In this document: piece after piece, positions 44,280 through 52,504 of the stretch | Layout: every line of letters starts with the position of its first letter | Numbering within the stretch: position 1 is the first letter of the stretch | DNA from: Streptomyces pseudovenezuelae | GTDB lineage: Bacteria > Actinomycetota > Actinomycetes > Streptomycetales > Streptomycetaceae | DNA length: 64,000 nucleotides | NCBI RefSeq assembly: GCF_029892565.1 | Contig: NZ_JARXVH010000001.1 | Span: forward strand, 806,001-870,000 | Direction: 5' to 3' | Position numbers and translations under genes: made by a program | Notes under the pieces: generated by a model | Database searches by the model: none | The model's input: the letters and a program-made list of their open reading frames with translations, nothing else | What the model was told of the DNA's origin: nothing

Positions 44280-45443
44280 ATGTCCAGCAACATCAGCAGG
44301 CGCTGCATTCTCGCGGTCGGTGCCGGAGCGACCGTGGCCGCGGCGACCGGGGCCGCCACCGCGAGCGCCGCGGAGAACGCGCGCGGCAGCGGGAGCGGCG
44401 CCGGATCGTCCTCCGGTGTCTTCGTACGGGAGGAGACCCGGTCGCTGGACGAGCTGTATGCGGCCGCGCTCGCCGAGGGCGGCAGGCTCGTCGTCTACGC
44501 GGGCGGTGATGTCGACGACCAACTGGCGGGCTTCCGGGCGGGGTTCGGGAGCAGGTTCCCTGATATCGACCTGACGATCGTCGTGGACTACAGCAAGTTC
44601 CACGACGTACGGATCGACAACCAGCTCGCCACCGACACCCTGGTCCCGGATGTCGTCCAGCTCCAGACGCTCCAGGACTTCACCCGCTGGGCCCGGCAGG
44701 GCGAGCTGCTGCCCTACAAGCCCGCCGGGTTCTCCGTCGTCCACCCGAAGTTCAAGGACGCGGGCGGTGCCTGGACGGCGGTCATGGCCGTCGCGTTCAG
44801 CTTCGTCTACAACGTGGCGGCGGTCGGCGCCGACGTGCCCCGTACCCCGCTGGACTTCGTCGACCCGCGCTGGAAGGGCGCCATCGCCTCCTCGTACCCG
44901 CATGACGACGACGCGGTGTTCTACCTGTTCTCGCTCTATGTGCGGAAGTACGGCTGGGAGTGGGTCGCCAAGTTCGCCGCGCAGCAGCCGCAGTTCGCCC
45001 GCGGCTCCCACAAGGCGGGGGTCGCGGTGGGGGCCGGCCAGAAGAGCATCGGCGTCGGTTCGTCGGGCAGCCTGCTCGCCACCGGCGGGGCGTCGAGGTG
45101 GGCGCTGCCCAGCGCGGGGCACCCGTTCATGGCGTGGGGCCAGCGGGCCGCGATCCTGAAGCAGGGGGCCCACCCCGCGGCCGCCAAGCTGTACCTGAAC
45201 TGGATGCTGTCTCCCGAGGTCCAGCAGACGTCGTACAGCGGCTGGTCGGTCCGTACGGACATGCCGGTGAAGAGCGGCCTCAAGCCGATCTGGGAGTACA
45301 AGGACGCCAACCTGGACGGCTTCCCGGTGTTCATGGAGGACCGCGCCACGGTCGAGCAGCTCAAGCAGACCTTCGCGCTGTACTTCGGCGAGGTGCAGGG
45401 CGCCCCCTCCCCCGGGGTCCTGGGCCTGCACCCGGGTCGCTGA
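44280..45443 (+). CDS. ABC transporter substrate-binding protein (iron/thiamine/polyamine-type, Tat-like signal)
   Basis: This 387-aa protein is translated from ATG 44280 with GGAGAGAGGG upstream. The signal SRRCILAVGAGATVAAATG has paired Arg, suggesting Tat export; cleavage is near ASA-AE. The mature part follows the family 1/6 binding fold: YAAALAEGGRLVVYAGGDVD, FSFVYNVAAVGADVPRTPLD, AAKLYLNWMLSPEVQQ. No permease or ATPase gene is adjacent, so it is an orphan binding protein. Confidence 0.88.
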   Translation: MSSNISRRCILAVGAGATVAAATGAATASAAENARGSGSGAGSSSGVFVREETRSLDELYAAALAEGGRLVVYAGGDVDDQLAGFRAGFGSRFPDIDLTIVVDYSKFHDVRIDNQLATDTLVPDVVQLQTLQDFTRWARQGELLPYKPAGFSVVHPKFKDAGGAWTAVMAVAFSFVYNVAAVGADVPRTPLDFVDPRWKGAIASSYPHDDDAVFYLFSLYVRKYGWEWVAKFAAQQPQFARGSHKAGVAVGAGQKSIGVGSSGSLLATGGASRWALPSAGHPFMAWGQRAAILKQGAHPAAAKLYLNWMLSPEVQQTSYSGWSVRTDMPVKSGLKPIWEYKDANLDGFPVFMEDRATVEQLKQTFALYFGEVQGAPSPGVLGLHPGR

Positions 45444-45519
45444 CACCGGGTGCCCTGCGGCTCCCTGCCGGTTTACGCCGGTCACACACTGGTTCGGGTT
45501 ACAGTCTGCCGCTCCTGTC

Positions 45520-46746
45520 GTGACCGTCGCCCAGCAGGGAGCCGCTGCCGTGCCCCCCTCTCGTTTCACCCTGCGCAGGCTGTCCTTGTCGGCGAGGCAA
45601 CTGCCGCACCTGGTCTTCCTGGCCGTCGCGGCCGGCACCCTCGCCCGGCTCTTCGCCGTGCACACATGGCTGTGCTGGGTCGTCGCCCCGCCCATGGTGG
45701 TGCTGGCCGTGGTGTACGTGGGCGGACTGGTGCGGTGGGACCGGCTCGGCACCCGGGGCAGGCCCGCCTGGCTGGCGCTGCTCCTGCTGCTGTGGGGAGG
45801 CGTCTGCTGGGTCCTTCCGCCCGAACTCACCACCGGGTACGTCTGGTTGGCCGTCCCCCTGGCCGTCGTGGCGCAGCGGATGCCCGGCCGCCGGCTGCCG
45901 CTCGCGGCGCTATGGGTGACGACCGTGCTGTTCGTGGCGACGCTCGTCCGGATCAGGGGCGGGTTCGATCTCGAACTCGTCGCACCGCCGACCGCCGCGA
46001 TCTGGGCGACCGTGGCCCTCCACCGCACCCAGGACCGCCTGATGCGTGAACTGACCGCCACGAGAGGCGAGTTGGCGGCCCGGCAGCGCGAGGCCGGGCG
46101 TCTTGCCGAGCGGGCCCGGCTCGCCCGGGACCTGCACGACACCCTGGCGCAGGAGATCGCGGGCAGCCGCATGCTGCTCCAGGCCGCCGAACGGGACTGG
46201 GACCGCAGGCCGGACGCGGCACGACGACAGGTACGGGCCGTCGTCGACGCCCTCGGCACACACCTCGCGGAGACCCGCGGCATCATCCACGACCTCACCC
46301 CGCCCGGCCTGGAACGCGACGGCCTGGAGACGGCACTGCACGAGCTGTGCGCTCGCGCGGACGCGGCTCCGGGTGCTCCCTCGGTCTCCATATCCACGCA
46401 GGGCGAGCCCGGTTCGGTCCCCGCCGACCAGGCCGTCGCCCTGCTCCGCGTGACCCGGGGGCTGCTGGCGAACGCGTGCGAGCACGCTCACGCCACGCAG
46501 GTCCAGGTCACCCTCCAGCACGCCGACGGGGCCGTGGCGGTCGAGGTCAGCGACGACGGAACGGGATTCGACCCGGCGGCGGCCACACTCTCCTCAACGG
46601 ACGGACGGGGCTTCGGACTTGCCGCCGCGCGCGACCGATTGGCCGAGCTGGAGGGCACGCTCACCGTCGACGGCGTTCCTGGACGCGGGACCCGAGCCAG
46701 AGCGACCGTACCGGTGCGGGCGCGTATCACCGCGGGCGCGGCATGA
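45520..46746 (+). CDS. NarL-type sensor histidine kinase (partner response regulator destroyed)
   Basis: This 408-aa protein has five or so N-terminal membrane segments (about 30-170), a HisKA_3 dimerisation motif RARLARDLHDTLAQEIAG (His206) and an HATPase with NACEHAHAT and DDGTGFDPAAA, GFGLAAARDRL. GTG 45520 is the longest start; GTG 45550 with GGGAG eight bases upstream is an equally good choice. Its stop overlaps the response regulator start by 4 bp, but that gene is truncated after 27 codons, so the kinase has lost its encoded partner. Confidence 0.9.
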   Translation: MTVAQQGAAAVPPSRFTLRRLSLSARQLPHLVFLAVAAGTLARLFAVHTWLCWVVAPPMVVLAVVYVGGLVRWDRLGTRGRPAWLALLLLLWGGVCWVLPPELTTGYVWLAVPLAVVAQRMPGRRLPLAALWVTTVLFVATLVRIRGGFDLELVAPPTAAIWATVALHRTQDRLMRELTATRGELAARQREAGRLAERARLARDLHDTLAQEIAGSRMLLQAAERDWDRRPDAARRQVRAVVDALGTHLAETRGIIHDLTPPGLERDGLETALHELCARADAAPGAPSVSISTQGEPGSVPADQAVALLRVTRGLLANACEHAHATQVQVTLQHADGAVAVEVSDDGTGFDPAAATLSSTDGRGFGLAAARDRLAELEGTLTVDGVPGRGTRARATVPVRARITAGAA

Positions 46747-46825
46747 GCGACGGCGCCGCGGTCGCGGCGGTGCGCATCCTGATCGTCGACGACCATGCCG
46801 TCGTACGAGCCGGTCTGCGGGCCCC
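46743..46825 (+). pseudogene. 5' fragment of a NarL-type response regulator
   Basis: The frame begins MSDGAAVAAVRILIVDDHAV and continues VRAGLRA, the exact start of a LuxR/NarL response regulator including the acidic pair. After about codon 27 the similarity ends and the frame reads into another gene out of frame. The phosphorylated Asp and the DNA-binding domain are gone. Confidence 0.9.
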
Positions 46826-47065
46826 GCCGACCTGCACGAACACTGGCGACGCCTGGACCTGTCCCGGGCCGACGCGCTCGTCCTGTCCGCCTGCGTCCAG
46901 ATGCCCTCGCTCCCGTCGATCCAGCCGGTGGAGGAGGCAGCGGGGCTGCCGGTGCTCTCGGCGGCCACCGCCACGGCGTACCGCGTCCTCGTCGAGCTGG
47001 GCCTGCCGACGGTCGTGCCCGGCGCGGGCCGCCTGCTCAGCGGGCAGCAGCCGAGCTTGATCTGA
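46826..47065 (+). pseudogene. 3' fragment of an Asp/Glu racemase or maleate isomerase family gene
   Basis: A second frame carries about 79 codons: ADLHEHWRRLDLSRADALVL, SACVQMPSLPSIQPVEEA, AATATAYRVLVELGLP, VPGAGRLLSGQ. The SACVQMPS motif contains the C-terminal catalytic Cys of the maleate isomerase/arylmalonate decarboxylase group. The N-terminal two thirds are missing. It abuts the response regulator fragment within a few bases, so one deletion can explain both losses. Confidence 0.82.
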
Positions 47066-47070
47066 TCCGG

Positions 47071-47796
47071 TCAGCCGAGCTTGAGCAGCAGGTCGGTGAG
47101 TTCGGCCGGCGTGGTGATCATGCAGTCGTGGCCGCTGGTCAGCTCCCACACCTGCGCCGGGGTGCCGTTGGGCTGTGTCGCGGGGACGGGGCGTCGCTCG
47201 AAGCCCTCCGGTTCGCTGCCCACGCAGTGGATGTGGGTCCGGGGGATCTCGTTCACCGCGGGGTTGTCCAGTCGGACCGGTTGCTGGAGGCAGAGTGCCG
47301 ACTGGTCCGACAGCGTCGTGCGCAGCCAGGCGATGTCCGCCGGGTCGGTGACCCCGAACAGGCCACCGGGCGGCGGCAGTTCGGGCATCGGCGGAATCCG
47401 CCAGCCACTGCCGGACCGCACGGCCAGGTCGATCAGCGCCTGGGTCACGGGAAGGACATCGGTCGCGCGCTCGCCGTCCACCGGGACCATCGCGTCGAGG
47501 TAGACCAGCTGGGCGATCCGGTCCGGGACCTGGTTGGCCGCGGACGAGACGACCAGTCCGGCGTAGCTGTGTCCCACGAGGACCACGTCGGTGAGGTCCT
47601 CCTCGACGATCAGCCCGACGACGTCGTCGACGTGCGTGTCGAGGCCGACCTCGCGGCTGAGCAGATGTGCCTTGTCGCCGTGGCCGGTCAGCGACGGCGC
47701 GAGCACCCGGTGTCCGGCCGCCGTCAGCAGCGGCACCACCCGCTCCCAGCACTGTCCGCTGTGCCAGGCACCGTGCACCAGTAGATACGTAGACAT
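47071..47796 (-). CDS. Alpha/beta hydrolase
   Basis: This 241-aa protein starts MSTYLLVHGAWHSGQCWERV at ATG 47796 with GAGGAG eight bases upstream; a 20-codon extension is unlikely. The nucleophile elbow is GHSYAG, the acid lies in the C-terminal third and the His in LTSGHDCMI. The family includes salicylate-esterase/EstC-like small hydrolases. It is divergent from an XRE regulator with 161 bases between. Confidence 0.92.
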   Translation of the reverse strand: MSTYLLVHGAWHSGQCWERVVPLLTAAGHRVLAPSLTGHGDKAHLLSREVGLDTHVDDVVGLIVEEDLTDVVLVGHSYAGLVVSSAANQVPDRIAQLVYLDAMVPVDGERATDVLPVTQALIDLAVRSGSGWRIPPMPELPPPGGLFGVTDPADIAWLRTTLSDQSALCLQQPVRLDNPAVNEIPRTHIHCVGSEPEGFERRPVPATQPNGTPAQVWELTSGHDCMITTPAELTDLLLKLG

Positions 47797-47957
47797 GGCT
47801 GTCGCTCCTCGCTGTGGTGGCCGGCGTCGCTGATCAGCACGCCTTCGACTGGCCACCGGTCACGCTGCCGCCCGCGCTCGGCCCCAGCCAGGGCCCCCGC
47901 GATCCTGGGGGTGACAGGACCAGGCGGGCGCGCGAGCAGGCGATTTACAGTGGGGAG

Positions 47958-48821
47958 ATGCCGGACGAATCGAATCTGCTGGGCGAGTACGTGCGCGCCC
48001 GCCGCGAGCTCGTCACCCCTGAGCAGGTCGGTATCCCCGTGATCGGGGTACGACGGGTGCGGGGCCTGCGTCGGGAAGAGGTCGCGATGCTCGCCGGCAT
48101 CAGCGCCGACTACTACCTGCGGCTGGAGCAGGGCCGCGACCGCAACCCCTCCGTGCAGGTCCTGGAGTCCATCGCGCGCGTGCTGCTTCTCGACGCCGAC
48201 GCGACGGCGCACCTGCTGCTGCTCGGCGCCGACCGACCTCGACGGCACCGCCCGAGGCCCCGGCCCCGGAAGGAGACGGTCCCGTCGGGTGTCGCCAAGC
48301 TCATCGCCACGCTCCCGCTGCCGGCACTGGTCGAGGGCCGCTACTTCGACGTCCTCGCCGCCAACTCCTTGGCGACGGCTCTGTCACCGCGCTTCACGGC
48401 GGGAGCCAACCGGCTGCGGTCCCTGTTCCTCGACCCGGCCGAGCAGGCGCTCTACCCGTACTGGGAGAGCGCGGCCGGGGGCATGGTCGCCGGCTTCCGC
48501 GAGTCGGTCGGCGCCGACACGGACGACCCCCGGTTCATCGAGCTCGTCGGTGAACTCTCCCTCGCCAGCCCCCTGTTCAGCCGACTCTGGGCCCGCCACG
48601 ACGTACAGGCCTGCGAAGCCGCGCCCAAGCACATCGAGCACCCCCAGGTCGGTGGGCTGCAACTGAACCGGGAGCGGCTGAGCATCGACGGCGCCGAAGG
48701 CCAGACACTCGTCGTCTACCACCCGGACGCCGGCACCGACAGCGCCGACAGACTGGCGCTGCTCGCCTCCGCCGTACAGACGCCGGCAGTCGGCGCCGAT
48801 CCGAGCGACCTGGTCCGCTGA
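47958..48821 (+). CDS. XRE-family transcriptional regulator with MmyB-like ligand domain
   Basis: This 287-aa protein starts MPDESNLLGEYVRARRELVT at ATG 47958 with GGGGAG directly upstream. The helix-turn-helix (GLRREEVAMLAGISADYYLR, LEQGRDRNPSVQVLESIARV) and the C-terminal MmyB-like region (ANSLATALSPRF, NRLRSLFLDPAEQALYPYWE) are typical of Streptomyces regulators that control a divergent oxidoreductase or hydrolase. The divergent hydrolase at 47796 is the probable target. Confidence 0.92.
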   Translation: MPDESNLLGEYVRARRELVTPEQVGIPVIGVRRVRGLRREEVAMLAGISADYYLRLEQGRDRNPSVQVLESIARVLLLDADATAHLLLLGADRPRRHRPRPRPRKETVPSGVAKLIATLPLPALVEGRYFDVLAANSLATALSPRFTAGANRLRSLFLDPAEQALYPYWESAAGGMVAGFRESVGADTDDPRFIELVGELSLASPLFSRLWARHDVQACEAAPKHIEHPQVGGLQLNRERLSIDGAEGQTLVVYHPDAGTDSADRLALLASAVQTPAVGADPSDLVR

Positions 48822-48913
48822 CGGGTCCCGTCGGGACGGCGTCCGCGGACCGGGTATCGGGCCCTGTCGGGCTCTGCCAGGCCCTGTTGGGCTCGGTCGG
48901 ACCCTCGGACGTG

Positions 48914-50533
48914 TTACCTGCCGTGGCCATCGGAGCGCTTGCGGTGGAGGGTGAAGTTCTCGAAGACCGACAGCTCGCCGTGCGGCTTGTTCACGTTGTA
49001 GTAGGTGACGTGCATGCGGGTGGTGTCGCCCGGGTGATGGCCGGGGTCGACGGTGAACGCGGCGAAGCCGTAGGGGTGTTCGGTGTCGCGGACGCCGATC
49101 CAGACCGCTTCCTCCTTGACGTACGTGGAGGTGCGCTTGCCGTTGGAGCCGGGGGTCGCCGACACGGCGGTGATGACCTTGCCGGTGCCGTCCTTGAAGA
49201 AGGCCTGGTTCGTGGTGCCGGAGACGCCACCGCCGCCGAGGATCATGTGGACGGTGCCGAGGCCGGTGTCGATGGAGTCGGTGGCGTGCGAGACCGGGTT
49301 GGGGGTCAGCGTCTCGCTGCCGTTGACGACTCCACGGACGGCCAGCGAGCGCTCGTAGTTGTGCTCGTGGCCGCACAGGACCAGGTCGACGCCGTAGCGG
49401 TCGAAGAGCGGGCCGTACTTCTGGCGCAGGCCGAGGTCGGCGCCGTTGGCGTCCGAGGAGCTGATCATCACCTGGTGCATGGCGACGACCACCCAGTCGA
49501 CGTCACGAGAGGCCCGCGCCGCCTTCAACTCCTTTTCCAGGAATGCGAGTTGACGTCCGCCGGAGTAGCCGCTGATGTAGACGTCGCCGCCGTCCTGGAG
49601 GCAGTTGTCGTCGTTCTGCAGCACGATCACGCGGACGGAGCCGGCCGTGAACGCGTACCACAGGCCCGCGAGTTCGTCGTCGGTCTCGGTGGAGGGGAGG
49701 TCGAAGTAGGTTTGGTAGGCGCCGAGTCCGATCGGGCCGTTGGCCTTCTCGATCTCGTGGTTGCCGGCTGCCGGCATCCAGGGACGGAAGCGCGCCGAAC
49801 GGGTGTTGTTGGTGAAGAAGTTGTTCCAGGTGCGCACCCGGTCGACGTCCAGGTTGGCGTAGCAGAGGTCGCCGTTGAGCAGGTGGAAGAGCGGGGCGAC
49901 CTGCTCGATGCCGGTGACGATGTCCTTCGTCGCGGGGGTGGAGTTCGCGTCCAGCGCGACCGTGCCGTCGGCCGCCCAGGTCACCTGCGGGGCGGACTGG
50001 TCGCCGAAGCTGGTGAAGGTGAGCGGCTTGCGCCCGCGCGGCGCCGTGCGGAACGTACCGCTGTCGGGCGTGGTGCCCTCGTGCGTGGCGAGGTAGATGT
50101 AGTCGGTGCCCGGGGTGAGCCGGTTGAGCGCGGCGTGGTGGACGTAGACCGTGCGGTTGGAGGTGCCGTCGACGTAGGTGACGGTCCGGGCCTTCGCACT
50201 GGAGCCGAAGCCGTGCTCCAGGGTGCCGTAGCGCACCACGGGTTTGACCACCGGTCTGTCGGTGATCCACGAAACCGTCATCTGGGTGCGCGGATCCGCC
50301 CCGAAGGTCAGGTGCAGCCCCTGGACCGGGGGTGCGCCGGACGAGTCGGCGGTGAGGTGAAAGGCCGGGTCGGCGAGCGGAGAAGCGTCCGCGGTGCCCG
50401 CCCCCAGCAACGGGGTGACGGCGGCGCCGGCCCCCGCGGTGCCGAGCAGACCCAGCGCGTGCCGACGGCTGAACCCCTCGGAAGATTCGGAAGTTTTCGT
50501 CGACCCGTCCGATGTCCCCGCATGTGCGGTCAT
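48914..50533 (-). CDS. Secreted purple acid phosphatase-type metallophosphoesterase
   Basis: This 539-aa protein starts at ATG 50533 with GGGAGG five bases upstream. The twin-arginine signal is SRRHALGLLGTAGAGAAVTP. A fibronectin-like N-domain (VSWITDRPVVKPVVRYG) precedes the catalytic domain with all metal motifs: TSFGDQ, NGDLCYAN (GDxxY), PAAGNHEIE (GNHE), VVAMHQV and CGHEHNYE (GHxH). It hydrolyses phosphomonoesters outside the cell and may respond to phosphate starvation; no PHO box was identified. Confidence 0.92.
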   Translation of the reverse strand: MTAHAGTSDGSTKTSESSEGFSRRHALGLLGTAGAGAAVTPLLGAGTADASPLADPAFHLTADSSGAPPVQGLHLTFGADPRTQMTVSWITDRPVVKPVVRYGTLEHGFGSSAKARTVTYVDGTSNRTVYVHHAALNRLTPGTDYIYLATHEGTTPDSGTFRTAPRGRKPLTFTSFGDQSAPQVTWAADGTVALDANSTPATKDIVTGIEQVAPLFHLLNGDLCYANLDVDRVRTWNNFFTNNTRSARFRPWMPAAGNHEIEKANGPIGLGAYQTYFDLPSTETDDELAGLWYAFTAGSVRVIVLQNDDNCLQDGGDVYISGYSGGRQLAFLEKELKAARASRDVDWVVVAMHQVMISSSDANGADLGLRQKYGPLFDRYGVDLVLCGHEHNYERSLAVRGVVNGSETLTPNPVSHATDSIDTGLGTVHMILGGGGVSGTTNQAFFKDGTGKVITAVSATPGSNGKRTSTYVKEEAVWIGVRDTEHPYGFAAFTVDPGHHPGDTTRMHVTYYNVNKPHGELSVFENFTLHRKRSDGHGR

Positions 50534-50736
50534 GATGCCCTCCCTGACGAGCAGTTGAGCTGAACGACCGCACCCTGGCGGGCCACAAAGGCCCCTGAGT
50601 GAACGTTGCGTTGCCAGTTGGTCGTTGCGCCGCGTGTGGCGGGCCGGGGAGGCGAACCTTGCCCCTGCCTTTGCCGGCGGCCGCCCAGCTGTTGGCACGG
50701 CCGGGAGGGAACCGGCCTGCCGGGAGGGCTTGCTGG

Positions 50737-51543
50737 TTACTTCAGGACGTCGGGCTCCTGCTCCACGACCAGGTCGGCGAGCAGGTTGAAGTTGTGCCGT
50801 GCCATGTTCGCGTTGCTGAACTGGCGGTGCGCGAGCGTCACTTCCTCCTCGCTCATGACGCGCGGAGTTCCCGCGGCATCGGCAAGGAGCTGCATCTGGC
50901 AGGCGCGCTCCATGGTGATGAACCACCACGCGGCCTCCTCCACGGACCGGCCGACCGTCAGCAGCCCGTGGTGCCGGAGGATGGCCGCCCTGCGGTCACC
51001 GAGGCGGACCGCGATCCGCTCGCCCTCGGACTTCTCCAGGACCAGGCCCTTGTACTCGTCGAACAGGACGTGGTCGCCGTAGAACGCGCAGGACTCCTGG
51101 ACGATCGGCGCGAGGGGCTTGTCCAGGGAGGCGAAGGCCCTGCCGTGGATGGTGTGGGCGTGGGCGACCGCGACGACGTCCTGGCGGGCGTGATGGATGG
51201 AGGAGTGGATCCAGAAGGCGGCCTTGTTGGTCCGGCGCTCCCCTTCGATCACGCGCCCCTCCTCGTCGATGAGCAGCAGGTCGCTCACCCGGATCTTGGA
51301 GAAGTGGACCGCGTACGGGTTGACCCAGAACCGGTCCGGGAACTCGGGATCCCGCGCGGTGATGTGCCCCGCGATCCCCTCGTCGTAGCCGTAGCGGGCG
51401 AAGATCCGGAACGCCACCGCCAGCTGACGCTTCCGGTGGGCCCGCTCGGCCTCGACGCCGCCCTGCGCCTCCGCGAGCTGGGGGATGTCCAGCTCCTGGA
51501 CGTCGTCCGTGTTCGTCGTGCTGCTGTCAGCGGTGACGGCCAT
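50737..51543 (-). CDS. Class II aldolase/adducin family protein
   Basis: This 268-aa protein: ATG 51543 was preferred over 51561 because GGGAGG lies upstream of it. RYGYDEGIAGHITARDPEFP, AVAHAHTIHGRAFASLDKPL (zinc His pair) and ILRHHGLLTVGRSVEEAAWW (third His) are hallmarks. Family members are sugar-phosphate aldolases, decarboxylases or demethylmenaquinone-like enzymes; the FWVNPYAVHFSKI region fits the group found in aromatic and amino-acid catabolic clusters. A composite operator lies 80 bases upstream of the start. Confidence 0.9.
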   Translation of the reverse strand: MAVTADSSTTNTDDVQELDIPQLAEAQGGVEAERAHRKRQLAVAFRIFARYGYDEGIAGHITARDPEFPDRFWVNPYAVHFSKIRVSDLLLIDEEGRVIEGERRTNKAAFWIHSSIHHARQDVVAVAHAHTIHGRAFASLDKPLAPIVQESCAFYGDHVLFDEYKGLVLEKSEGERIAVRLGDRRAAILRHHGLLTVGRSVEEAAWWFITMERACQMQLLADAAGTPRVMSEEEVTLAHRQFSNANMARHNFNLLADLVVEQEPDVLK

Positions 51544-51624
51544 CGTGTCCCGCCCTCCCATACGCCGAAGTGAAGTGAAGTTCCGTTCAGACTGCAACCA
51601 TCTCCCTCGACGCGTCAACCTCCC

Positions 51625-51651
51625 AGGCAATATCATTTGCCTACTAGGCAA
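51625..51651 (-). promoter_or_regulatory. Composite operator, copy 1 (upstream of class II aldolase)
   Basis: AGGC-N8-TTGCC-N4-AGGC at 51625-51649. Its right part is the perfect inverted repeat TTGCCT-ACT-AGGCAA (51637-51651). The same spacing recurs at 53629 and 54459. The site also covers the stop codon of the Lrp gene. A regulator encoded nearby (XRE-cupin at 54500) is the likely binder. Confidence 0.75.
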
Positions 51652-52135
51652 CTAGACGGGCCGATCGCCGGGCGCGGAGGCGGTCCGGAGTCGATCCGGA
51701 GTCAGCCCCCCGCCGCCAAGTGCCCAGCACCATCAGCGTCTTGGTGCCGATCACCGCGCCCGTACGCCGCAGCCGGTCGATGACGTCGCGCAGGTGCTGG
51801 ACGTTGGCGACCCGGACACGCACCAGGGCGTCGGGGTCGCCGGCCACGGTGAACACTTCCTGGGCCTCCGCGACGCTGGCCGCGGCCATGGCGATCGTCT
51901 CGACCTTGACGTCCCCGGCGAACCGGAGCTCGACGAAGGCCTCCAGGCTGGTGCCGAGCTTGCCGTGGTCGAGCAGGACGGTGCAGCCCGAGATCACCCC
52001 GACCCGTTCCAGCCGGTCGACCCGCCGCTTGACCGCCGACGGGGACAGGCCCACGCGGTCGGCGATCTCGGTCATGGTTCTGCGGCCGTCCTCCACGAGC
52101 AGGTCGAGGATGGCCCGGTCGACGCCGTCGATCAG
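51644..52135 (-). CDS. Lrp/AsnC family regulator (start uncertain)
   Basis: About 163 aa: helix-turn-helix (GVDRAILDLLVEDGRRTMTE, IADRVGLSPSAVKRRVDRLE) and RAM domain (FTVAGDPDALVRVRVANVQH). No ATG, GTG or TTG lies in frame near the expected start; CTG 52135 is given because conserved sequence begins there. It is divergent from, and ten bases from, the damaged acyl-CoA dehydrogenase fragment. It was probably the regulator of the branched-chain oxidation genes whose remains follow. A lost or non-standard start means it may be silent. Confidence 0.72.
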   Translation of the reverse strand: MIDGVDRAILDLLVEDGRRTMTEIADRVGLSPSAVKRRVDRLERVGVISGCTVLLDHGKLGTSLEAFVELRFAGDVKVETIAMAAASVAEAQEVFTVAGDPDALVRVRVANVQHLRDVIDRLRRTGAVIGTKTLMVLGTWRRGADSGSTPDRLRARRSARLVA

Positions 52136-52144
52136 CTCCGTGCG

Positions 52145-52504
52145 GTGAAGGTTGAGCGCGAACTGCCCTCCAGTGAAGCCCGCGAGCTGCTGGAGCTGAC
52201 GATCGACATCGCGGACCGCGAACTCGCGCCTCGCGCAGCCGAGTTCGAGGAGACGGAACGCTTCCCACGCGAGGTCTTCGGCCTGCTCGGCGAGGCCGTG
52301 GACGAGGCGTACTTCGCGGACGTCGAGCAGCGCGAGCGCGAACTGGCCGAACGCCTGCGCAGCGGCTGCCGGGCCCTGCCCGAACCGGATCCCGCCGCCC
52401 CCTTCGAGCACGCGTACACGGAGATGCCGGCCGAGCTGCGCCGACAGCTCCACGACCACCTGGAGTCCGTCGCCCTCGGGCAGCAGGACGGAGCGCCGCA
52501 GTGA
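52145..52504 (+). pseudogene. In-frame chimera: N-terminus of acyl-CoA dehydrogenase joined to C-terminus of BCKDH E1 alpha
   Basis: The frame opens at GTG 52145. Residues 1-51 (LPSSEARELLELTIDIADRE, LAPRAAEFEETERFPREVF, GLLGEA) are the start of an acyl-CoA dehydrogenase. Residues about 53-119 (DEAYFADVEQRERELAERLR, LPEPDPAAPFEHAYTEMP) are the end of a 2-oxoacid dehydrogenase E1 alpha. The junction is at about 52298. Neither half holds an active site: the FAD-binding body and the thiamine diphosphate motif are both missing. It overlaps the next frame as GTGA, as E1 alpha and E1 beta genes normally do. Confidence 0.82.

Noticed and set aside
48822..48913. Terminator between XRE and phosphatase genes
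   Set aside because: Only short 5-bp stems (GTCCC/GGGAC) and irregular GGCCCTGT repeats; too weak to call.
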